DNA of 10,068 bases from an uncultured Bacteroidota bacterium (GCA_937868675.1 CALMNJ010000331.1:1-10068); one strand, 5' to 3'; shown: positions 1 to 6,372, numbered from the stretch's first letter. Numbers and translations are program-made. The notes: generated from the letters alone by a model not told the origin.

Positions 1-20
1 TAAATAGTAAAGAACCTTTT

Positions 21-440
21 TTGAAAAAAATCACTGCTATACTTTTTCTTTTCGCCTTTATGGCTTATTCAGGTCATGTGGAGGCTCAAACGGGCGGACG
101 TAAGGGCGAAAAACGTATCCGTATTAAATCGCGCAGGCGGGGCGATCACATTCTTACCCAATACAAAAGCCATGGACACGCCGATGAATTTGCACGTGGC
201 AGCAGCGGGCGCCGGGGACGCTTTGCAAAACTTTTTTACCGGGCAAAGCCATCGTGGCGTGTGCACAAAACAAACAACTTCAGCAACAACCGCGATAACC
301 GTGACCTTTTCACACGCTTCAGGCAAAAGGGGCATATGGATAACAGCGAAACGCAGAGCCGCCAAAACTTTGACCGGAACAGGAAGCGCGATCACGGCAG
401 CCGTAGTTTCAAATCGCGGAAATATCAGCGAAACAAATAA
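21..440 (+). CDS. Small, highly basic exported protein of unknown function
   Basis: The 139-residue product begins with a clear signal peptide (MKK, a hydrophobic stretch at about 5-17, and a likely cleavage after the Ala in VEAQ, near residue 22). It is therefore predicted to leave the cytoplasm. The mature part of about 117 residues has roughly 23 Arg and 12 Lys against about 10 acidic residues, with many Asn, Ser, Gly and His and no further membrane segment. A central SHGHADEFARG stretch is the most motif-like part. The start is uncertain: TTG at 21 gives a normal signal peptide, ATG at 60 would destroy it, and the frame stays open to the window edge, so the true start could lie upstream. 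It ends 32 bases before purD. Codon use looks like that of neighbouring genes, which argues that it is real. I do not recognise a named family; nucleic-acid or polysaccharide binding outside the cytoplasm is only a guess from charge. Confidence 0.7.
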   Translation: MKKITAILFLFAFMAYSGHVEAQTGGRKGEKRIRIKSRRRGDHILTQYKSHGHADEFARGSSGRRGRFAKLFYRAKPSWRVHKTNNFSNNRDNRDLFTRFRQKGHMDNSETQSRQNFDRNRKRDHGSRSFKSRKYQRNK

Positions 441-455
441 GCACTGGCTTTTTAT

Positions 456-463
456 TAATTTTG
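456..463 (+). promoter_or_regulatory. Possible Bacteroidota -7 element upstream of purD
   Basis: TAATTTTG fits the Bacteroidota -7 pattern TAnnTTTG and lies 9 bases before the purD ATG. I see no TTG -33 element at the expected 19-base spacing. If it is used, the transcript would begin only a few bases before the ATG, giving a nearly leaderless purD mRNA. The match may be chance in an AT-rich gap. Confidence 0.35.
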
Positions 464-472
464 CCCACATTT

Positions 473-1747
473 ATGAACGTATTGATACTTGGCTCAGGCG
501 GTCGCGAGCATGCATTTGCCTGGAAAATTGCGCAGAGCACACAGCTACAAAACCTGTATATAGCCCCGGGTAACGCCGGCACAGCCCATTGCGGAACCAA
601 CGTGAACATTGCCGTAACGGATTTTGAAGCAATTAAAAACTTTGTGTGGGAAAAAGACATTGACCTGGTTCTGGTGGGCCCCGAAGATCCGCTGGTAAAA
701 GGGATTCATGATTTTTTTCTAAGCGATGCCGTGCTGAAAGACATCCCGGTGATAGGCCCCAAAAAAGACGGGGCCATGCTGGAAGGCAGCAAGGATTTCA
801 GCAAACAGTTTATGATGCGCCACGGCGTACCCACAGCACGTTATGCCAGTTTTACAAAAAGCACTGTTGAAGAAGGGAAAACATTTCTTGAAACACTACA
901 GCCACCGTTTGTACTGAAAGCGGATGGTTTGGCCGCCGGCAAAGGCGTTTTGATAATTGACGGCATGAATGAGGCCAAAGCCGAGCTTGAGAATATGCTG
1001 GGCGGGAAATTTGGCGAGGCGGGCAACACGGTTGTTATTGAGGAGTTTTTAAAAGGCATTGAGCTTTCGGTGTTTGTGCTCACCGATGGAAAATCATACA
1101 AGCTTCTGCCGGCGGCCAAGGATTACAAGCGCATTGGCGAAGGCGACACAGGACTAAACACGGGTGGCATGGGGGCTGTGAGTCCTGTACCTTTTGCCGA
1201 CGAGGCCTTTCTTAAAAAAGTAGAGGAGAAAATTGTGAAGCCAACCGTTGCGGGTTTAAACGCGGACGGCATTGACTACCGGGGCTTTATTTTTATTGGC
1301 CTGATGAACTGCGGGGGCGAACCCTTTGTAATTGAATATAACTGCCGGATGGGCGATCCGGAAACGGAAGTGGTTATTCCGCGTATTAAATCAGATTTGC
1401 TTGATCTGCTGGAGGGAGTGGCCACGCAAACGCTGCACGAAAAAACCTATGAAACCATAAGCGAAACTGCTACAACGGTAGTGATGGTAAGTGGCGGCTA
1501 CCCAGGCAATTTTGAAAAAGGAAAAGTGGTGAGCGGACTCGGCAATCCGGGCGATTCCATTGTTTTTCATGCGGGTACAAAACAGGAGGGCGAGGCTGTG
1601 CTGACCAATGGTGGCAGGGTGTTTGCGATTACCTCGTTTGGAAAAACCATCCGCGAAGCGGTGAGTAAAAGTTTTGGAACGGCCGATAAAATAACCTATG
1701 AAGGCAAATATTTGAGACGGGATATTGGCAAGGATTTGGGGGGGTAA
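473..1747 (+). CDS. purD: Phosphoribosylamine-glycine ligase (GARS)
   Basis: This enzyme joins 5-phosphoribosylamine and glycine using ATP to form glycinamide ribonucleotide, the second step of de novo purine synthesis, in the cytoplasm. The 424 residues match the usual length of a monofunctional PurD. The N-terminal nucleotide-binding motif LGSGGREHA is at 6-14, followed by GPEDPLVKGI at 69-78. The ATP-grasp region contains VLKADGLAAGKGV (147-159), the DTGLNTGGMGA loop (225-235) and the metal-binding EYNCRMGDPETE (288-299). The C-terminal domain appears complete. The start was set at ATG 473, giving MNVLILGSGG as in the family; a TTG four codons upstream would add MPTF and is less likely. 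The gene stands between two unrelated exported-protein genes, so it is not in a visible purine operon. Confidence 0.97.
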   Translation: MNVLILGSGGREHAFAWKIAQSTQLQNLYIAPGNAGTAHCGTNVNIAVTDFEAIKNFVWEKDIDLVLVGPEDPLVKGIHDFFLSDAVLKDIPVIGPKKDGAMLEGSKDFSKQFMMRHGVPTARYASFTKSTVEEGKTFLETLQPPFVLKADGLAAGKGVLIIDGMNEAKAELENMLGGKFGEAGNTVVIEEFLKGIELSVFVLTDGKSYKLLPAAKDYKRIGEGDTGLNTGGMGAVSPVPFADEAFLKKVEEKIVKPTVAGLNADGIDYRGFIFIGLMNCGGEPFVIEYNCRMGDPETEVVIPRIKSDLLDLLEGVATQTLHEKTYETISETATTVVMVSGGYPGNFEKGKVVSGLGNPGDSIVFHAGTKQEGEAVLTNGGRVFAITSFGKTIREAVSKSFGTADKITYEGKYLRRDIGKDLGG

Positions 1748-1765
1748 AATTTTATCTTATCTTTG
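1736..1765 (+). promoter_or_regulatory. Bacteroidota-type promoter for the T9SS cargo gene
   Basis: TTG at 1736-1738 and TATCTTTG at 1758-1765 are separated by exactly 19 bases, a full match to the TTG-N19-TAnnTTTG pattern read by the Bacteroidota primary sigma factor. Transcription would start around 1770-1773, leaving a 5' leader of about 15 bases before the ATG at 1786. The -33 element overlaps the last codons of purD. This suggests that the downstream gene is transcribed independently of purD. Confidence 0.7.
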
Positions 1766-1785
1766 TTAAGGTTAACCCACAATTA

Positions 1786-4284
1786 ATGAAGAGTGCCAGG
1801 CCATTATCAAAACTATTTTTTGTTTTTATCTTACTGATCGCGGCAAATTCTGTTTATGCCCAGCAGGCCAACACCTGGATTTTTGGAAACAATGCAGGAA
1901 TGAGTTTCAGTACAAGCCCTGCAACACCCTTTAACGGCGGACAAACATCACAACCCGACAACACGAGTACTATTTCGGACGCGAATGGGAATCTTCTTTT
2001 TTACACAAATGGAATTAATGTTTGGACGAAAACACATACCATCATGCCTAATGGAAGCGGACTTGTTGGGCATGTTTCAGCAGGACAATGTGCCGTGATT
2101 GTTCCGGTACCATGCAGCGCTAACAAATACGTGATCTTTCATGTTACCGAATATGCTTCGCCTGGTTATCTTAATTACACAGTCGTAGATATGTCGTTAA
2201 ACTCTGGTTTTGGCGATGTGGTAAGTGGACAAAAGAATGTTTCTTTGGGTTCGGGCTGGACCGAAAAAATTTGTGCCTATTACAATGCTTCAGGTAATAA
2301 TTACTGGGTCCTGGTTCACAAATGGAATTCTGATCAATTTGTTGCCTTCAGCGTTACCAACAATAATATTGCCGTGCAATCGGTAACAACATCCATTGGC
2401 AGTGTACACAACTGTGGTACCTATAGCGGTACCCACGATGCAATGGGACAATTAACCTTTTCTCCGGATGGCAGTAAAGTTGCCAATGCATTGACATGTC
2501 AGGACAGTTACGAACTTTTCGACTTTAATTTAACCACCGGTCTACTTTCAAATTCGGTCAGCATCAGCAGCGATGGTTTGAAAGCCTGGGGAACGGCGTT
2601 TTCACCGAACAGCAGTGTTTTATATGTTAACACACTTTTTGGTAACAACATTTATCAATTTAATTTATCAAGTTCAAACCCGAGCGTTATTGCCGCATCA
2701 AAATATACTGTAGGAACTGAGTCTGGCTCAGGTTATCATTTTGGTTATATGGAACTAGGGCCAAACGGGAAACTATATATTGCGAAGCCAAACAGCTACT
2801 CTGTCAGCATTGTAAATAATCCAAATGCAACAGGTTCCTCGTGTAATTTTTCGATGTTCGGGCAAAGCACTGGCAGCAATTTATCATCGCACGGTCTTTC
2901 AAGAATAGCGTATAATATTCCTTCCGGTCAAAGTACATCTTCGCTCAATATTACGGTTAGCAGCAATCCGGGGAGTTTTTCTGTTTGTCAGGGACAGTCA
3001 TTAACCGTAAGTGCAACGGGTGCAAATTCATTTTCCTGGAGTACAAGCGCTGTGTCTCATAGCATTACCGTTGCACCGGTTTCAACAACTATTTACACAG
3101 TAACAGGCAGCGGCTCCTGCTCAAGTAATACAATTACAACGCAAGTAGTATTCACGGTTAATGTTAACCCTTCACCAACTATTTCAGTGACCGGAAATAA
3201 CAATATATGCCCGGGAAATACGGCCACTCTCAGCTCCAATGGCGCCAGCTCATATACCTGGAGTCCCGGTGGTCAAACTACTTCTCTTATTTCTGTCAGC
3301 CCTGTCGCATCAACTGTTTTCACAGTTTCAGGCAATAACGGTAATGGTTGCGTGGGTACATCTACCTATAATTTACTGGTTGCCGCCAACCCTGTAATAA
3401 CCATTGCTGGCAACAACACGGTGTGTGCCGGACAGTCTGTAAACCTGTCGGCTGTTGGAGCGAATTCTTATACCTGGAGCACAGGTGCTTTGAATTCGGT
3501 ACTTGTTCTTATACCACTCTCTTCGGGCACATATTCTGTTAGCGGCAGTAATTTAAATGGTTGTCTGGGCTCTGCAAGCATTAGTATAAATGTAGTACCA
3601 ATGCCAACTATTGGCGTTAACGCCACTTACTCCATTTGTTCGGGTCAAAACGCCACCCTGAGTGCTACCGGTGGCAGTACCTATTTATGGAATTCCGGCG
3701 CCACGAATCCCTCCATCATCGTTTCACCTTCAAACACGAGCATATATACTGTTACGGGCACTTCCTCCGGCGGTTGTGCAGCGCAAGCCACTGCACAGGT
3801 TCTTGTGATGCAAACACCCAGTTTGTCCATTGCAGGCAACTTTACCATTTGTACGCGCCAAAGTACAACACTCAGCGCTACCGGCGCAAGTTCCTATTCA
3901 TGGAGCAATGGGGTTTTTGGTAATATCAATGTTCTTTCTCCTGCGGTTACGGGCACATACAGTTTATTGGGTACATCTGCACAAGGTTGCCAAACTACCA
4001 GTACTCTTACCGTAACCGTGAATGAATGTTTGGGTGTTAAACCAGTGAATGAAAGGAACTTCATAAAAATTCGTCCGAATCCAGCTACAGATTATATACA
4101 GTTTGAAGCTTTAACAATATCCGACTACAACATCCGGGTTTTCGATGCATCGGGAAAGCTAATATTGGAATCAATGGTGCAGCCAGAAATGAAAGTTAAC
4201 ATCGCAGAATGGCCCCAGGGCCTATATTTTATTGAAGCAACCAACGGAGTTCAAAACTTTCATAGTAAGTTTGTAAAAAACTGA
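1786..4284 (+). CDS. T9SS-secreted modular protein: propeller-like domain, five Ig-like repeats, type A sorting domain
   Basis: The 832-residue product has a signal peptide (hydrophobic 10-24, likely cut after YAQ near 26). Residues of about 27-380 resemble the N-terminal propeller-like domain of Bacteroidota surface proteins, with WIFGNNAGMSFS, SDANGNLLFYTNGINVW, a FSPDGS blade motif at 225-230 and ELGPNGKLYIAKP at 323-335. Five Ig-like modules follow (about 388-747). Residues of about 760-832 form a type A C-terminal sorting domain, with RPNPATDYIQFEA, YNIRVFDASGKL and a final WPQGLYFIEATNG strand. The protein should cross the inner membrane by Sec and the outer membrane by the T9SS, then be processed and attached to the surface or released. 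Ligand and role are unknown; I see no catalytic motif. It has its own promoter, and its codons look more AT-rich than those of purD and the ccm genes. Its 3' end lies 4 bases before ccmB, with no obvious terminator. Confidence 0.9.
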   Translation: MKSARPLSKLFFVFILLIAANSVYAQQANTWIFGNNAGMSFSTSPATPFNGGQTSQPDNTSTISDANGNLLFYTNGINVWTKTHTIMPNGSGLVGHVSAGQCAVIVPVPCSANKYVIFHVTEYASPGYLNYTVVDMSLNSGFGDVVSGQKNVSLGSGWTEKICAYYNASGNNYWVLVHKWNSDQFVAFSVTNNNIAVQSVTTSIGSVHNCGTYSGTHDAMGQLTFSPDGSKVANALTCQDSYELFDFNLTTGLLSNSVSISSDGLKAWGTAFSPNSSVLYVNTLFGNNIYQFNLSSSNPSVIAASKYTVGTESGSGYHFGYMELGPNGKLYIAKPNSYSVSIVNNPNATGSSCNFSMFGQSTGSNLSSHGLSRIAYNIPSGQSTSSLNITVSSNPGSFSVCQGQSLTVSATGANSFSWSTSAVSHSITVAPVSTTIYTVTGSGSCSSNTITTQVVFTVNVNPSPTISVTGNNNICPGNTATLSSNGASSYTWSPGGQTTSLISVSPVASTVFTVSGNNGNGCVGTSTYNLLVAANPVITIAGNNTVCAGQSVNLSAVGANSYTWSTGALNSVLVLIPLSSGTYSVSGSNLNGCLGSASISINVVPMPTIGVNATYSICSGQNATLSATGGSTYLWNSGATNPSIIVSPSNTSIYTVTGTSSGGCAAQATAQVLVMQTPSLSIAGNFTICTRQSTTLSATGASSYSWSNGVFGNINVLSPAVTGTYSLLGTSAQGCQTTSTLTVTVNECLGVKPVNERNFIKIRPNPATDYIQFEALTISDYNIRVFDASGKLILESMVQPEMKVNIAEWPQGLYFIEATNGVQNFHSKFVKN
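2947..4026 (+). repeat. Five tandem Ig-like modules with fixed Cys-Trp spacing
   Basis: These are protein-level repeats of about 71-74 residues, diverged at the DNA level. Each follows the pattern: hydrophobic strand, Cys within an (I/V)CxGQ-like motif, LSATGA(S)SYxWS, VSP, (T)YTVTG, Gly/Ser-Cys, hydrophobic strand. First Cys at 401, 475, 547, 618 and 689; Trp exactly 17 residues later each time (418, 492, 564, 635, 706); second Cys at 445, 522, 593, 664 and 735, a spacing of 44-47. The Cys pairs may form one disulfide per module. The modules probably act as a stalk or carry weak adhesive sites. Confidence 0.88.
4266..4273 (+). promoter_or_regulatory. Possible -7 element for the ccm cluster inside the end of the T9SS gene
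   Basis: TAAGTTTG fits TAnnTTTG and lies 15 bases before the ccmB TTG, overlapping the last codons of the upstream gene. No TTG is found at the 19-base -33 spacing. It is the only promoter-like element I could find for ccmB, so either this weak site is used or ccmB is read through from the T9SS gene. Confidence 0.3.
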
Positions 4285-4288
4285 ACCT

Positions 4289-4939
4289 TTGCTTTTAGCG
4301 CTTATAAAAAAGGAGTTTGTGCTTGAATTCAGGCAAAAGTCAACACTGGGCGCTGTGCTCGTGTATGTGGCCGGAACCATTTTTGTGAGTGCACTTTGCT
4401 TTAAAGCCCGGCTTGACAAGCCTACCTGGAACGCCCTTTTTTGGGTAATAAGCCTTTTTACCTCGGTGACCATAAGCGGCAAGAGTTTTTTAAAAGAAAC
4501 CGGAGGTCAGGCCCTGTACAGCTATCTTTACTACAACGCCCGCCAGTTTATTCTGGCAAAAATGCTCTACAATATGATCTTTATGCTGGGGCTAAGCATC
4601 ATCACCTTCCTTTTTTACGGGTTCTTTATCAGCAACGAAGTTCAAAACCTGCCCTTTTTTCTGCTAGTTTTAACGCTGGCTTCCACCGGTTTGGCGGCCG
4701 TACTCAGTTTAATGAGTGCCATTGCGGCCAAGTCGAGCGGCAGCTTTGCCATGATGAGCATTCTGAGTTTCCCGGTGCTGATGCCCCTCATTCTGGTGGT
4801 AATCCGTCTTAGCAAGCAGGCTGTTGACGGCATTGAATGGGCAGGCGTAAGCCTCGACCTGTTGCTGGTGCTTGCGGCCCTCAATGTTTTAACCCTCACC
4901 CTATCATTTCTGTTATTTCCGTATCTTTGGCGGGATTAA
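4289..4939 (+). CDS. ccmB: Haem exporter / ABC transporter membrane subunit CcmB
   Basis: CcmB is the integral membrane subunit of the CcmAB ABC transporter. With CcmC this complex drives release of haem-loaded CcmE in cytochrome c maturation. The 216 residues (E. coli about 220) show about six membrane segments near 21-39, 46-64, 93-112, 120-145, 155-173 and 186-211. The amphipathic N-terminus LLALIKKEFVLEFRQK, the segment KPTWNALFWVISLF and the C-terminal FPYLWRD are typical of Bacteroidota CcmB. The start must be the rare codon TTG at 4289: an in-frame stop lies at 4274-4276, and the next candidate, GTG 4319, would remove the conserved N-terminus. The start is 4 bases after the preceding stop. 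Its ATPase partner CcmA is not encoded in the window. Confidence 0.92.
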   Translation: MLLALIKKEFVLEFRQKSTLGAVLVYVAGTIFVSALCFKARLDKPTWNALFWVISLFTSVTISGKSFLKETGGQALYSYLYYNARQFILAKMLYNMIFMLGLSIITFLFYGFFISNEVQNLPFFLLVLTLASTGLAAVLSLMSAIAAKSSGSFAMMSILSFPVLMPLILVVIRLSKQAVDGIEWAGVSLDLLLVLAALNVLTLTLSFLLFPYLWRD

Positions 4940-4966
4940 AAAACCGGTCGGCAAAGGGCCGTTTTT
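4940..4966 (+). terminator. Weak hairpin followed by five T after ccmB
   Basis: CGGTC (4945-4949) can pair with GGCCG (4957-4961), including one G-U pair, across a 7-base loop. TTTTT follows (4962-4966). An alternative is a 4-bp CGGC/GCCG stem (4949-4952 with 4958-4961). The A-tract at 4940-4943 could extend the stem past a C/T mismatch. The form resembles an intrinsic terminator, but the stem is short, and a full stop here would separate ccmB from ccmC. An attenuator or no function is equally possible. Confidence 0.25.
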
Positions 4967-4970
4967 GATT

Positions 4971-5087
4971 ATGAACGACTCGAAAAAAGCGACTGCCACT
5001 TTTATCTCATCCGGCCACATAAAATCAGGCGGAAGAGCGAAACAATCCTGTTACCGGTTCACATCACAAACGCCTGCTTCCGCGTGA
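4971..5087 (+). CDS. Possible 38-residue leader ORF overlapping ccmC by GTGA
   Basis: An ATG at 4971 opens a 38-codon frame (protein begins MNDSKKATATFISS) whose TGA at 5085-5087 overlaps the ccmC GTG in the sequence GTGA, a classic form of translational coupling. It fills most of the 144-base gap between ccmB and ccmC. The product is short, rich in Ser, Thr, Ala, Lys and Arg, with one Cys and no membrane segment or recognised domain. No convincing ribosome binding site precedes it. It may be a leader peptide that delivers ribosomes to the ccmC start, or a chance open frame; nothing in the sequence separates the two. Confidence 0.25.
   Translation: MNDSKKATATFISSGHIKSGGRAKQSCYRFTSQTPASA
5026..5083 (+). 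promoter_or_regulatory. Two competing inverted repeats abutting the ccmC start
   Basis: CAGGCG (5026-5031) is complementary to CGCCTG (5071-5076), and the overlapping GCGGAAG (5029-5035) is complementary to CTTCCGC (5077-5083). Both are perfect, but they share bases and cannot form together. The second would pair the seven bases directly before the ccmC GTG. Loops are 39 and 41 bases. This could be an RNA switch controlling access to the start, or a coincidence of short repeats. Confidence 0.3.
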
Positions 5088-5746
5088 AAAGACACTGGTA
5101 TAAAATAGCTTCGGCAATGCTCATTTTTTACACGCTGGTAGTGGGTCTGCTAAACCCCGTTCCGCGCCTTGATATCCTTAACGAAACCATACGCAACGTG
5201 TATTACCATGTGCCGATTTGGTTTGCCCTGCTGTTTATGATGAGTGTTTCGTTGTATTACAGCATTGTTTCACTTGCCGGAAATGAAATACCATCCGACT
5301 CGAAGGCCTATAATGCCGCGCTGGTAGGGTTTTTCTTCAGCCTTCCGGGCATTGCCACCGGCTCCTTGTGGGCTCGCTTCACCTGGGGCACCTGGTGGAC
5401 CTTTCAGGATCCTAAACTTAACGGTGTTGCCATCAGCATTCTCATTTACCTGGCTTATTTTATTCTGCGCCGCTCGGTTGAGGACGAGATGAAACGAGCA
5501 AGAATTGCTGGCGTTTACAATATTTTTGCTTACGTAATGATGATGGTTTTTATTATGGTGATGCCCCGGCTCACCGACTCGCTGCACCCCGGCAACGGCG
5601 GTAATCCGGCCTTTAGCAAGTACGATCTGAACAGCAATATGCGCCTCGTATTTTACCCTGCCGTGGCAGGATGGATATTGTTTGGCTGCTGGCTGTTTGA
5701 ACTTAAAAACCGAATTACTTTTTTGAATGAAAAATCACAAGATTAA
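5084..5746 (+). CDS. ccmC: Haem-handling membrane protein CcmC
   Basis: CcmC binds haem on the outer face of the cytoplasmic membrane and loads it onto CcmE. The 220 residues form about six membrane segments. The Trp-rich haem-handling loop is at 101-113 (WGTWWTFQDPKLN). The two conserved haem-ligand histidines are seen as H42 in YYHVPIWF and H168 in TDSLHPGNGGNP. The region LNETIRNVYYHVP (32-44) and the C-terminal YDLNSNMRLVFYPAVAGW are typical of Bacteroidota CcmC. GTG at 5084 is the start; no in-frame ATG, GTG or TTG exists between the ccmB stop and this codon. No Shine-Dalgarno sequence is visible. The gene overlaps the next by 20 bases. The Trp motif has one more residue before Asp than the E. 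coli form as I remember it (WGTWWVWDARLT). Confidence 0.93.
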   Translation: MKRHWYKIASAMLIFYTLVVGLLNPVPRLDILNETIRNVYYHVPIWFALLFMMSVSLYYSIVSLAGNEIPSDSKAYNAALVGFFFSLPGIATGSLWARFTWGTWWTFQDPKLNGVAISILIYLAYFILRRSVEDEMKRARIAGVYNIFAYVMMMVFIMVMPRLTDSLHPGNGGNPAFSKYDLNSNMRLVFYPAVAGWILFGCWLFELKNRITFLNEKSQD

Positions 5747-5957
5747 AAATGCGGCCCTTGTGGCCTTTTTGTGTTTAACCTTTCTGGCCGGCGCGCAACC
5801 TGCGGCTGACCCCGAGATGGCCGATACCATGCGGCAGGACGGCAAAATATACGTAGTGATTGGTGTGCTTGCCATCATTTTTGCGGCCATCATCCTTTTT
5901 CTGATTTACCTTGAGAGAAAAGTGAAAAAACTGGAAGACAGACAAAACAAAAAATAA
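5727..5957 (+). CDS. CcmD-like small membrane protein
   Basis: The 76-residue product begins with a hydrophobic segment that is probably a cleaved signal peptide (about 9-23, LAGAQ). It then has MADTMRQDGKIYVVIGVLA, one membrane helix at about 41-61, and a charged cytoplasmic tail (ERKVKKLEDRQNKK). In System I, CcmD is a small one-helix protein that helps CcmC-CcmE-haem release by CcmAB. The position between ccmC and ccmE, the size and the helix followed by a basic tail all fit the short CcmD-family proteins of Bacteroidota. Sequence similarity to proteobacterial CcmD is slight, so the name rests mainly on context. ATG at 5727 overlaps the end of ccmC by 20 bases. The N-terminal signal-like segment is longer than needed for a classical CcmD, which has a single helix and no signal peptide. 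Confidence 0.75.
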   Translation: MKNHKIKNAALVAFLCLTFLAGAQPAADPEMADTMRQDGKIYVVIGVLAIIFAAIILFLIYLERKVKKLEDRQNKK

Positions 5958-5980
5958 TACAGGAACCGCACAGCAAAAAA

Positions 5981-6367
5981 ATGAAAAAGCTGCACATCAT
6001 AGGAATCATCATCATAGCCATTGCTATTGGTGTCATTTTTGTCTCACTCAAAAACACAAGCCGTTATGCCAACTTTACGGAAGCCACGGCCAATCCCGAT
6101 ACTGAGTTTCATGTAGTAGGCAAGCTCGATAAAAATCTTCCGCAGCTTTACGATCCCAAAATAAATCCCGATGAGTTCAGCTTCAGCATGATTGATAATA
6201 ACGGCGTGGAGAAACAGGTAGTGCTTCACAAAAGCCGTCCGCAGGATTTTGAGAAAAGCGAACAGATTGTTTTGATAGGCAAAATGAAAGATGGCGCATT
6301 TCATGCCAACGATATTTTAATGAAGTGCCCAAGCAAATACAATGATGCTAACCCCCAGGTAAACTAA
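5981..6367 (+). CDS. ccmE: Haem chaperone CcmE, Cys-type (CPSKY)
   Basis: CcmE takes haem from CcmC, holds it covalently on the periplasmic side and passes it to CcmF. The 128 residues begin with a membrane anchor at about 6-22. A periplasmic OB-fold domain follows, with VVGKLDKN (45-52), FSFSMIDNNG (66-75) and QIVLIGKMKDGAFHANDILMKC (95-116). Classical CcmE binds haem through His in HxxxY; here the aligned motif is C116-P-S-K-Y120, a CxxxY form known from archaeal and some bacterial variant systems. No His lies near this site, so the Cys is the likely haem attachment residue. The domain is slightly short, with only eight residues after the Tyr. The gene starts 23 bases after the ccmD-like gene and ends 5 bases before ccmF. 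Confidence 0.93.
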   Translation: MKKLHIIGIIIIAIAIGVIFVSLKNTSRYANFTEATANPDTEFHVVGKLDKNLPQLYDPKINPDEFSFSMIDNNGVEKQVVLHKSRPQDFEKSEQIVLIGKMKDGAFHANDILMKCPSKYNDANPQVN

Positions 6368-6372
6368 GCCTG

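Noticed and set aside
461..472. TTG start for purD four codons upstream of ATG 473
   Set aside because: PurD proteins begin directly with the MNVLILGSGGREHA-type strand; the TTG also overlaps the possible -7 element.
69..573. Long open frames on the opposite strand (69-470) and in another forward frame (76-573) over the small basic gene
   Set aside because: They lack a recognisable domain and proper signal or start context, and they overlap both the basic exported protein and the start of purD. The frame from 21 has a convincing signal peptide and ends neatly before purD.
3636..4015. Alternate-frame ORFs inside the Ig-like repeat region
   Set aside because: They are shadows of the repeated Ser/Thr/Gly codons of the T9SS gene, with low-complexity products and no domain.
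4942..5059. AACCGGT (4942-4948) and ACCGGTT (5053-5059) as a long-range inverted repeat
   Set aside because: The core ACCGGT is itself palindromic, so the match is cheap, and the arms are over 100 bases apart.
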